From Hirsutella rhossiliensis (taxonomy: Eukaryota > Ascomycota > Sordariomycetes > Hypocreales > Ophiocordycipitaceae), in the NCBI RefSeq assembly GCF_020360975.1, contig NW_025408671.1:2356001-2420000 (forward strand): 64,000 bases of DNA. Reading direction: 5' to 3'. This document shows, piece after piece, positions 47,952 through 59,066 of this stretch. The stretch's first letter is position 1, and the number at the start of each line of letters is the position of its first letter. Both the position numbers and the translations under genes were made by a program. The notes beneath the pieces were generated by a model. That model saw only the letters and a list, made by a program, of their open reading frames with translations, ran no database searches and was not told the origin of the DNA.

Positions 47952-50900
47952 ATTGACAAGAGGTATACGATTAATAATGAACACCAGGTAGGTTTGTGCT
48001 CAACCTCGGGGAGGACTTTTGGGGAGGGGTGCTCAGCCGCTTTAGTACTCCTCGGTTTCAAGACTTGATCCGTCCTGAAGTGAGGAATAACTGAGGAGGG
48101 CTCGGGCTGCTGTCATGTTATGTCAAGTGGTGGAAGCCGTTACATGATTCTTACTCAACTGACCTGTCAAATTGGCATGACAAGCCATACCAGCCGTTCT
48201 TGCAGCAGCAACTATCGGAGCATGCATAGGTCATTGCAACATGGCCATGACAGTTTGCAGCATATTTAAGACGCCATAATCTTGCTTTATTATGTAACTG
48301 ACGAGCACAGTCAATACATGTACAGTACCCTCACCTAAGATCGCGTCACACTGCCACAAACGCACCTTCACACACACTATAGGAGCTACCTGCTGTACAC
48401 ATGTTGGAGTGATCATTTTTTTCAGCATGCTAGAATGGTTTTTCAACAGGTTGTTGGGGCAAGACGGGGCTAGGTACCTTGTGTAGGAAATTGACGGCAC
48501 CAGGATCATACGGTTACGGAACACGGGATGGAAACGCGGGCCCCGATCTGCTCTGCATATATTGGCAGCCCCAGGTCATGCTTTCACCGCTCGGGGATCT
48601 CAAGGTGACCACTTCCCATGTATGTGGATGAATGGCGGGAGGGCAGCTGATTGATTCTCTTCTTCGGCCGTGCCTACTGCAAGCACCTCAAACGGGACGT
48701 GAACTTGAGCGCCTTTCTGTCAACATTTAGCTGAATAGTGAATGGCCCTATCCCGCCGCCTCATGCATGCCCCTCCCGTGTGACACGTGGCATGCTGCTC
48801 AATGGTCTAGACTGCATGTTGCTGGCGCTACATGTAGGAAAGGGAATCCTTGAGCTGAGGCTCGCCTACATGTGAGCTGAATGGTGTTGTAACGAGGTGC
48901 GGCTGAGGTGAACTTCCATTTTGCGGAGTCGTAGGTTATAGGCACAGCCAGGGCGAGCCCGTAACGGTTATCCGGTCGAGCCCGGCACTGTGTATCAAGT
49001 AGAGTGGTTTTAATTTCTAGCAGTGAGTACAGTATATAGCGAGTTCACCTAACAGGGAAAGGCGTATTAAATGTAGCTTGTATCTAGTACATCAACAGGT
49101 ATAGCTTTTCTATTTCATATGATCTTTAACAGCTTAAGTCAGGGTAGGTTAGTTTTTAAGCGGTTCGGTTAGGATCAGGGGTGAATACCTTACTGGAAAT
49201 ATCCGAAAAAAGTAAAGATTCAAGTTGTACAAGACTCTCTGTCCTATGCACCACAGCCTCCCCACTCTTCGTGTGCCAGTAAGGCAGGCTCGTGTGCCGG
49301 ATAGTCTGCCCCTAAGGTTCTGCAAGTAAAGCCAGGATACCCCGGTGATATTTCTGGGCAGACCAATGGAAAATGCCCGATCAAGAAGTATGTAACAATA
49401 CATTATATAGCATCTAGTATAGAGGTTGGCACTGTCTGAAGGCTGCATGGCTTGCCCGATCTGTCCAGATGCAGCTGCACCTTGTGACAAGTAGCAAATA
49501 TCCAGTACAGTGAGTGCTGGAGCTCTACGCGAGCCATTTTTGCCACAGCCCATGAGCTTCCTAAACTGCTGGGCAGGCGGACACAGTTACCGGGTGAAGG
49601 CTATGGCGCGACGAAGCTGGGTTGTCTCGGGCCGCTCCGAACAGGCCAAGCTAACTATGTATGTACATGGGCGCTTTGGCAAACCGGGTATTGATTGGGC
49701 TACCGCGGGGAGCATGGGGTGGGAACGGGAACGGGTCTAGGGGCTAGAATTGGTGGCCATTACGACGGGTAAGAAATTCACAACACAGCAGCTAAGCGTA
49801 CTGCTGAGTGCCGTCCTTTTTTTGGCCCTGCCTGCTTAGACGAGCCGCGCTCACTGTGCGGCGCTAACGCAAATCGCCTCGAATAATGGAAGAGTGGTCG
49901 GAACGTGATGTAGGTCAAGAGCGTTGGTAGGGTTTCTTATCGGCAGAGCAGCCGTCTCTTGCTCGTTAGACGCCCGTGGGTTAGGCAATATGGAGGCACT
50001 GCATGTCTCGAAGGCCATGCATTTCATCAAGACCGCGGCAAGCTGATCGCCGGTGCTACGCGAAATGAGGGGGTAGAGGGAAACGGCACACTTTTGTGCC
50101 CATTTGTGTTTTAATCTAGTTTACTGAAAATGTAGATCATTTCCCCCCATGTTATTCATTATAGGCCGAGACTCCTTCAAGTTTCCATAAATGACTGCCT
50201 AAAAAGACCTTCTCCAGCTGTTAAAGTGATCGGGAAATAGCACTGGTATATCGGAGCTAGAGATGGCCGCAGCGGTATAGCCAGCAACCACAATTGCTTA
50301 GGGACTGTGAAACAGGATAATGTATAAATTACAGTAGCATTTGTAAAGCTTTGGGCCCCGTTCCTGTGGAATTGTTGTAGATCAACGTCTACACGTAGCT
50401 GGAAGTTGCGTGCAAATCAGCCGAGTAACGGGATCCGGCAGATCACCGATAAATCCCTTAAGCGTGTACTCATTGTTGCCGTGTAATATTTCTTAGTTCG
50501 AGAAGCATACCGGTGCTATAACTCAGGGATGGCCTCTAGTATCGACAACGACCGAGTACGCATAAACGGGCCATCCTACTGCGACTTAAGGGTAGGGATC
50601 TGAGGTTTTCTTTCTAACGAGGACTAAAAGCGGACAGCGCACGGCACGGCACGGCACGGCGCAGCATGGCACGGCACGGCACGGCATGTTGAAATTTTTA
50701 CCACACGTAGAACCATCCCTTCCGAGTCTTTGTAGGTGACTTCTTGTTCCCCGCATCACCCAACAACCTACGTTGACTTCGTGACTGAGACTGCCCAGCT
50801 TTAAAGCCCTGACGAGCAACGCAAAGCGACCCTTTTGACCAAGGGACACGAGAATTCTGTGGACACGGAGTGGACGTAAATACATCGCCGGCTTGAAACT

Positions 50901-51977
50901 TTTCTCGTGAGACGCCGTCTTTGCTGTAAGTTGTAAAAATCTCCTTTACAAGCAGCCGCTGCCAGTCGCGTTAGTTACTTGCCTTCCTCTCCCTCAGCTG
51001 CCCGCGAAGCTGCAAAATGAAGCTATTCACAAGAGCAGTCTGAAGGAGAAAAGACCGCATGATTACCCGCCAATTTCCCCTATAAATGCAGTGCTTGAGT
51101 CCCTCGCTTGCTCTTAGCCGTTCACCAACATTCAAGCCCCCTTTGCCAGCTCTTGGGTTCTCTGGGCTTTGCTCTCCTTGGCAGTAACCAACAGCAATTT
51201 TCGGAGCAGCATGGAACTTTTGGCTCCAGGCCATCTTTTCACCGACGACTCCGAGACCCCGCGTCTCCCACCTTCCCTTACCCCTCCGTCTTCTCTCCAG
51301 CTGTACCTATTGTCGCTTTCAACAGCAGCATTCGAGTTGTGGTGAAATCGAAGTCGAGCGAAGCGAGGACGAAATGAACGTAATTCACTGAGCGTCAGCA
51401 TTCTGCCGTTTACGCCGAGACCAATCGACTCTCTGGCCAGCATAAGGAATGCGAAGCCGAGATCTGTTCCAATCAGCATAAAAGTACATACGACATATTG
51501 GTCAATGCATCAGCGCACCTATTGGAGTGTGCATTTCATTTTTGCCTGGTGCAGCGGTATGCGACAAGACCTAAAGACTGCAAGACCAAATCAGCAGGCA
51601 GAAGCTTGAGAGAATACACGCCCGTATTGGTGTTAATGATGCAACGGAAGGCATAGACAGGCTAAATAGGGTCATCGCAGGTTTGAGGTGACAACTCAGG
51701 AAGGCTGAAGAAAGAGAAAAAAGAGAAACGAAAATTAGCAAGGAGCTAGAAGCAAGTCGTACATGGAAGCGTGATTTAGGCTATCGGCGCGACGGACTCA
51801 CCACAACCGTCCGCTGAAACCACAGTGTGCGCTAATAGTCCTCTTAATGGTTCACACTATTGGGAACGCTGATCGAGGAGCCATCCGTCAGAAGTCAATC
51901 GTATCAATGTTGCTCACCCTCAGGAAAAAGATATATCGCGAAAAAGCATTCTCGTGAAGCTGGCCCAAGCTGTCACT
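47952..51977. other. Gene-poor region upstream of the knottin gene
   Basis: About 4 kb, presumably with the knottin promoter near 47952-48300. Open frames such as 48524-48231, 49553-49149 and 51479-51132 (all minus) have no recognisable domain and I do not call them genes. The only repeat seen is the GGCAC run listed separately. Confidence 0.4.
50638..50686. repeat. GGCAC pentanucleotide microsatellite
   Basis: About nine imperfect tandem copies of GGCAC lie near 50638-50686, with one GCGCAGCAT interruption in the middle. Confidence 0.85.
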
Positions 51978-53030
51978 TTAAGACCAGTTGTGTGGGTCTT
52001 GATTTAGTCTAAATGGACATTCGCAATGTGTTCTTATTTGTGAGAAAACTATAGCCCATTCTTTGTCAATGTTTGAGCCCGTCGAGATAAAACTAAGGGT
52101 AATTAAAAGCATCTCCCTGGCTATAGGACGCCTTGTCGGATCATAGACAAAGATCTTTAACAAGATTCATAGAGCAGGGCAGCTTCGTGCTCTAGTATCT
52201 TAGGCAGAGCCTCCAGCAGCATGCGCCACTCGTCGTTATAGCCGGACAGATAATTAGACATTGTCTACCTTGATGGCCCTTAGGTTCCACACCATATCGG
52301 AGAAGTACCGGGGAAAATGTTGGTGCTCATGCTCACGCCAAAAACTTCCGCTCCGACTTCAGGGTGCCGGTCTAGACAATACGGTTCTTTGGTTCATCCT
52401 ATACGTTATAAACCACGTCTCGCAAGAAGTATTCGTCACTATCCCACCACTGTTCATATAGCTTTCCCTTGCTTGCATCCTTTGTCGGTTGCCCCTGAGG
52501 GTCCCATATGGTACTGTCAAGCTGGTATAATACCGCTACACCATGCAAAATGAGGGCACCCCCAATAGAGGTGTTACTAACGCGTATTATAGGCCCTTTC
52601 TTGTCCTGACAGGTACTATCCTGCCACTTACGCGACATATCTTCCCCCAAAGTATGGAGTTTGAGCTTAGGGCGGATGATATCCGATGGAGTGGATAGGA
52701 AGTCTACGCTCTACTCTATATATCGTGGCGCCTTATGACCGGGTGATATCCCGGACTCGGTCTCCAGCACTCCCGCAGCCGGCCGGCCAAACAGGCGGTA
52801 GATGTCGCCTTCCTCATAGCGACTGAGGACACTCTTTTTTAGCAGTCGAAGCGGAATGCTCAGCATCAACAATTTTCAGAGCTACCTACTTTTCCTCGTT
52901 CTCGTCTCGTGCAAGCTAAACGGTGGAAACCCCACCGGCGCCGAGCTTGTATACAATTCTATAGCGCCCGACATTATACCTGTTACCTAGATGAATAGGA
53001 TGAAACCTCCCGGGCTTGTATCTCTCTATG
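51978..53030 (-). pseudogene. SRPK-type serine/threonine protein kinase pseudogene
   Basis: On the minus strand near 53010-52870 the translation reads ERYKPGRFHPIHLG, then GRYRIVYKLGAGGVSTV-stop-LARD, then K-stop-VALKIV. This is the N-lobe start of fungal SRPK-like kinases with the Gly-rich loop and the ATP-binding Lys; both stops replace Trp (TGG to TAG). DIYRLFGRPAAG follows at about 52800, immediately after the N-lobe, so the helix C to catalytic-loop segment is missing. Near 52163-51978 is LKIFVYDPTRRPIAREML, the end of the C-lobe, reached only after a frame change. Stops, a missing catalytic segment and frame changes make this a dead gene. The TGG to TAG changes are of RIP type (CpA to TpA on the other strand). 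Confidence 0.7.
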
Positions 53031-54147
53031 TCTCCCGTGTTTCCGACACCTTGGGGGAGGAGAAAGCGTGACAAGGTCTCCCTCAAGGTACGACATGTTC
53101 AAAGGATGCCAAAAAGCTGGACTGCCAAGCGTAATGGATATGGAGAGAGGGGAGAGCAGCGATCATACAAAAGGGGCCTGACCAACTGGCCAGCCTTTCA
53201 GCGGGGAAGTGTGACTTGAAGCGAGAGATAGGAGACGCGTTGTGGACAGTGTTGCAGCCTCGCGATGTGTGGTGTTTGACTGTTTGTGGTGTTGTAGGCG
53301 GCGTCGTTGCAGGCGCCGTGTTATTGGCTGTGCGTGGCGACGGCCGGTACGCGTGTACGCCTATTAATTGCGCCTGCATCGAGGTTCTATACGGCTATAG
53401 CTGCATCTACGTCTAATGCGGCTAGATACAGGGCGGATAGACAGGGCGCACAGGGTGCCTAGGGGTCAGGATCACCGCAGATGATGTCCTAGTAGAGATA
53501 CTATGTAGTTCTCATTTGCTTCCCCGAAACAGGTAATGAGTCATGAAGCGTTGCCATGCATTGCGGTACGCATGTTGCCTCGATCTGCCTAATACATCTT
53601 GCCTCGTATAAAGTCTGATTTTTACCAGCTCCCACTTGATAAAGTCCTGCCACCCTCGACTTTTGACCACTTAGAAAGATCTCGCCTCCTGTATTATAAT
53701 TGATATGGGCAGTTGTTAGTTGCCAACATCAAGTTTCGTTTTTTTTAGGGAGAGAAGGGTCTAGAAGTACAATAGCCTCAACCAGCCAGTACGCCTTTCA
53801 TGCGAGTGTTGGTTGATACGGTGCCTCGGCGAGCAAGGCCCGGGTACAGCAAGAACCCGAGATATATAGATGCGTCACGATGACGTTTGGCAGGCTTCGC
53901 GGCGTAGCTCTCCTTGCTTGCACTACAGACGCGCTGCTGCCTGCACAGCAAAAGAGACGACACATTTCCTTCCATCACCAGCGGCCCGTGGCACGCTTGA
54001 GACAATCATGGACAGTCCATGTCACTCAGCAAGAAGGCGGACCTGAACGGCCACCAGACTATTCATCAAACACGACGGATGAAAGGTCACGCCACCGCTA
54101 TGCCCAAAAGAACGTCAAGTACCTAAAGACAGTGAGACAGGCATCCA
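53031..54147. other. Intergenic, nothing recognised
   Basis: About 1.1 kb between the kinase pseudogene and the catalase stop codon. The right end should contain the catalase 3' UTR. No convincing coding region. Confidence 0.4.
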
Positions 54148-56646
54148 TTATTTCGCTCCGTCGTCCGTGGCAAACCGATCCGTAAACTTGAACACGGCCA
54201 GTCCTTCCCGGAAGCCCTCGACAATGGCGTCGACTTTGCTGGCGGCGTATACGCCCTCTCCGTCCCCGACGCCGGCCACCTTGCCCACCTTTTGCGCGGT
54301 GCCCAGGAAGCCAACCGGCTTGCCCCAGTTGTACCCGTCGGTGATGATCTGGGTCGGCCGCCTGGGTGGGTACAGCGTCGACGTGCTGTTGCTGCCAAAA
54401 AGCTTCTCGGCGCCGCTGGTCACAATGATTCCGTCAAAGCCCGTCGCGCTCGCCGCCGAGTATGTCATGTCCACGCCCTCTGCGAGCGTCTCGGCGACGG
54501 TGACAACCGTGACCTTGTCCGCCTCAAAGGCAGCCTTGAGAGCTTTGGCCTGCGAGAGCGAGTCGTTCGCGCCGATCGAGGCGAGTACCCCGACCTTCAA
54601 GGTGGCAATTGTGGGCAGCTTCTCACCCAGGATGCTGATGCCCTTGGTCTTGTTGTTGTGGTAAAATGTCGGGTCCGCGGCGGGGGCCTCCATGCCCAGG
54701 GCTACCCCGACGCGGACGGCAACGTCATGGCTAATCTTGTTGAGCTGCGCGAGCACATTTTTTTGCACCGGAGCCGCGACCTGGCTCGTCTCGAAGCGGA
54801 TGGCATCGATGAGGAACTGCTGCTCGACCTTGGTCAATGAGTTGTAGAACAACCGCGGTTGACTCCAGTGATCCGCAAACGTCGCGCTCCTCTCGCGCAC
54901 TAGGAACCCAGAGGCCTTGCGGCCTGGCGCGGTGAAGAACCCCTTGCCCTCTTTCTGGTCTGCCTGCGCGGGGGAGCCTTTATTCAGAGTGTTGGGTGAG
55001 TCTGGCTCAGCCATGGTGTATTAGCATCGACACGTGCATCAAACGGTCCTTGCTGGGCGTCCATTTTGACTCACAGGCAGCGGTATTCTTGTGGATGAAG
55101 TTTTGAGCGGCGCCGTCTCGGTTGTTGTTGTGGACAGGAACCACGGGACGGTTGATGGGCAGCTGCTCAAAGTTGGGGCCGCCGTGGCGGTTAATCTGGG
55201 TATCAAGGTACGAGAAGATGCGACCCTGCAGCAAGGGGTCTTCAGTGAAGTCGATGCCTCGTACAATGTGGCCCGGTTGGAACTACGGCCGCATGAGTTA
55301 GCATGGCCGACGCGCACTTTCCGTCCACTTTGGACGATTCAGGTTCGCACCGACTCACCATGATCTGCTCCGTCTCGGCAAAATAGTTGACCGGGTTCAC
55401 GTCAAGCTTCATCACGCCGACCTTGCGCAGGGGCGCGAGCTCCTCCGGAATAATCTTGGTCGGGTCGAGAACGTCGAAGCCGAAATCAAGGGCCTGCTTC
55501 TCGTCGATGATTTGCACGTTGAGCTCCCACTCGGGAAAGTTGCCGGAATTGATAGCGTCCCATAGATCTTGACGATGGAAGTCGGCGTTTTTGCCAGCAA
55601 TGTTCTGCGCCTCGTCCCAAACCAGGCTGGCCTTGCCCTGCATCGTCTTCCAGTGCCACTTGATGAGCTTGGATTCGCCCTCGTCGTTGACAAAACGAAA
55701 GGTATGAACACCGAAGCCGTCCTAGTGGAGAAGTCTGTCAGTTGCCATTATCCACCGCTCCGTGGGTGCGTGCGCCCAGGTTGAGATCGACATACCATGT
55801 GCCTGAAACTCCTGGGAATCCCGTATCCCGCCATGGCCCAGAAGAGGGTGTGCAGTGTCGACGTCTGCTGGCTGAAAAAGTCCCAGGCCGAGTCGTGGGC
55901 CGTCGCGGCCTGGGGGATTTCATTGTCGGGCTTGGGCTTGACAGCGTGGATAAGGTCGGGAAACTGAATGGCATCCTGGATGAAGAAGACGGGGATATTG
56001 TTACCGACAATGTCAAAATTGCCCTCGTCGGTATAGCTACGCTGGTCAGCAAGAGAAAACCCGTCGCGACAGGGATACGCACAATCTGGTGGCGAAGCCG
56101 TGGACGTCGCGAACGGTGTCGGCGCTTCCCCGGGATCCGGCTACGGTCGAGAATCGGACAAAAGTCGGCGTCTTTTTCCCCTTTGCGCTCAGGAAGGAGG
56201 CGGCCGTGATGTTCCTGAAATCGCCGTAGCTGGTAAAGGTGCCATAGGCACCGGCTCCGCGGGCGTGAACAGCTCGTTCGGGGACCTGAAGGACGTGACA
56301 TGTCAGAGGAGGGGATTCAGGAGCGAAGAGAAGCTTTGGCGAGCGAGGCAAGGCTTACACGCTCATGGTCGAAGCGGGTGATTTTCTGGCGGAAGATGAA
56401 GTCCTCGAGGAGAGTGGAGCCGCGCTCGCCAGCCTTGAGGCTCTGCTGGTCCTCTATGGGACCGCCGACGTCGCTGGTGAGGTAGACCTTGCCATCGTCG
56501 ACATCGAACTGGGCTACGTGCTCGCGAGAGCTGCTGGCGTCGGCCCTGGCGGCCAGAGTGTGGGACTGTGGATCGGTCCAAGGGCACGAGGCACGAGCGA
56601 CGGCGGCGAGGGCCACCGAAGCGGCGGCGAAGGTGGCGCGAACCAT
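54148..56646 (-). CDS. Secreted large-subunit catalase, six exons
   Basis: It decomposes hydrogen peroxide using heme. Exons (minus): 56646-56359, 56285-56083, 56036-55796, 55721-55359, 55282-55075, 55001-54148; all junctions are GT-AG and in phase, giving 718 residues, the usual size of large-subunit fungal catalases. An N-terminal hydrophobic segment ([19 protein letters not shown]) predicts secretion. Heme-pocket His103 lies in [10 protein letters not shown], Arg140 in VRFSTVAG and Asn176 in VGNN; the heme-ligand Tyr390 is in RIFSYLDTQ. The last exon carries the C-terminal flavodoxin-like domain typical of this class ([12 protein letters not shown], then [11 protein letters not shown]). 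Two residues are unusual: His158 in VRDVHGFA, where Arg is normal, and Tyr110 where GAGAHG is common. The nearest neighbours are unrelated. The start was chosen because it opens the signal peptide; an in-frame ATG at 56778 would add 44 residues without one. Confidence 0.93.
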
Positions 56647-59066
56647 GGCGGAGGCGTGACTGGAGAATAGCTTCGCTTGAGTCGTCTTAAACTCTTGCGT
56701 GTCTCTGATGGCTGATTCTTGGCGAGGGCTACCAGCGCGAGGGAGATGTGACGACCTTTTATACTCGAGACGTGTCACACACAGCTTACACGGGACCGGG
56801 GGGCGGGTGGCCCTGGGGGATGTCCCATGGGTCTATGAGGCCGGGGGCAGGCGAGGGACCCTGCACAAGGAGAGTCCGGGGTTTGCTCGCGATGGCCCAA
56901 CGAGGAGAGGAAGCGTGGCTGGGGGCAGGACGTGATTCGCCGGGCGTGGAAAGCGGGCCGAGGAGCGCATGCAGGCGAAGGGTGGTACATATGCGAAGAG
57001 GTGTTCGTCGAATACATATGTATGTATGATTGATGCTCTGAGCAGAGGCGGGAGGCGAGGAGGGATGGAGGAGCTTCTGCTGTGTCTGTACGACTCCCAT
57101 CCATCGTTATGAATGTGCCTCATCGCGGTCTATAGCATCTGTGAGACAGCGTGTTTGTCTAGTCAGTCTGTGACGAGGCCAGGCAATGAACCATCCAGCA
57201 CCTCGTCACGCACGCATCTGTAGAAGGTAAATGGAAAGGTCTCCGGCAACTGGTTCCTGTCTTGGAATGCCGGTCAAGGAGGGTAAGGCTGGCTCCCAGA
57301 GACGGCCACGGCGCCGGCATGGAGAATGGTCACGTCAGCGTGCCAAGCCCGATGACGACGACAGGTCTTGATTGGTCTGGTTCGGTTGGCGTCGACGAGG
57401 CCAGGAGAGAGACAGCTGAGATAGGAAAGGGTTGGGGCTGTCCGCCCTTGGACCCGGTCTAAGTTTCGCTCTGTTTGTCTCTCCGAGAGTACTTGGTTCA
57501 TCTCGTTTTTGGAATCATGCTTCTTTTTTGGAACCGGGTTACCAAGCAGCTTGTTCTCCCCTCCGCACAACGTTTATGCAGACACGCATGGCTACTCACA
57601 GGGCAATCTCCGAAAGGGGAGGAGCCCCGAAGAACGGCGTGGAGAGGGGGGGTGCCGAGAAAGACGAGGCAAGGTAGCCCTGGCGCACCGTTTAGAATGG
57701 GTCGACGCCGATTGGGCGGTCCTTGTTTGTTGGGCCGATGACGCATAGCTTCCGTAGCTACCGTAGCTTCTTCTGTATGCACGAATGGTACGCAGCTCGA
57801 GCCATCACACGGGCCCGCATAGAGGCAAGCTGCAGTTGGCGAGTCTCGGTGTAATCCACGCAGTCGTGTTCCGTAGGGAGTACGGCGCTTGCATGTCCTC
57901 GACGGCCCAGCGCAAGTATCAGTAGACTCGGGCGTTGCTGTACGTAGGCGTGCAAGAATGTGAGCAGCAAAAACAGGAACCACTCACCTCAGCTCCCTGG
58001 GTGGAGAAGACAGCAGTCACATTACGCATATGCAACTAACGGGCCCGGGAAATGAAACGCGGGGTCGAGGAGCTTGGAAAAAGCCCGTCGCCAATTGGCC
58101 ATGTCCTGCGCCGAGTACAGTGCAGTAAGTTACAGTACAGTCTTCGTTCCGTACAGAACTGAACTTCGTGTCCGGCCGTTGCCCTCTCACTCTTGACTCC
58201 CTCCAACTCTCTCTGCCGAGCCTGGGGGCCTGGCATGAAATCCATGTCTCAAAAGCTTATCCTCACCCTCGCCCCATTACCCTACCAACTTACGACATCA
58301 TGGGGGTGACCGAGTAGCGGCGGCACTTGTCCGAGCCCAACGAAAAGCCTGGCCCCCAAGAGATGGGTCGCGGCTGGTCCGTCGGCAGACCTTTCGTGCG
58401 GGCGAGGGGCAGGGAGTGAGGTCGATGCAAGGGTCGGAACAGAAACTTGCCGCCCGTCTGCATGCCGGCCGCTGCCCGCATGGCTCATCACCTTGTGCCA
58501 ATCGAGCCAAGAACAAGCATCCCGATCCTTCCATGTCCCCCAGGTAGCACAATGGGACGAAAATAAGGCAAACCTTGCAGTAGATACTACGATACGTGGG
58601 CAGACACTTGGGTATAAATAGAATGCAGCTCGCGGTGCTTCGACGGCATCTCAACCCAATCAGAGAGGAAATGCTAAAATCGCCACTCTCTTCTCAGCAC
58701 CCATGAGAGAAGTCGAAGCTAGCTACGTATTGCGCCTCAACTGCCTAACATCGCGTATGCCGTCTTCTCTTCCCCGGCACTCACCTTTGCCACTAAGAAT
58801 GCCCGACAAGCATCACCCTCCAGGGTACGATCCAAGTTGTACAGTGCTCTGTAGTCTGCATGGTACACACCCAGCATCACATGCCACCGGGATGGCCTGC
58901 ATTCAAAGCTCGCGCAATAATACAACATACACGGATCCTCTTCGTTCCGCCTTGCAGTCCATCTGCTCCGCAACCAGTGAAACGCAAACAGCCTTTCGTT
59001 GGCGTCCAAGCCTGCCTACATACACGCGGACAGTGTGCAGCACATGCCCCACACGTGACGCCCTCC
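56647..59066. other. Intergenic region between catalase and the HET gene
   Basis: About 2.4 kb. The left part is the catalase promoter and 5' UTR; the right end is the 3' flank of the HET gene. Several open frames on both strands overlap each other and show no domain or splice logic, so none is called. Composition is GC-rich and normal. Confidence 0.45.

Noticed and set aside
47601..47984. A 127-residue open frame starting at GTG (47984) with a signal peptide inside it.
   Set aside because: It reads through three introns (donors at 47873, 47812 and 47744). Its first 26 codons from ATG 47951 are real, the remainder is intron plus single codons.
49149..49553. A 134-codon minus-strand open frame.
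   Set aside because: No domain, no family resemblance, no splice or start context; likely chance.
51108..51479. Overlapping open frames on both strands near 51.1-51.5 kb.
   Set aside because: Neither strand shows a recognisable domain; opposite-strand overlap of this size in GC-neutral DNA occurs by chance.
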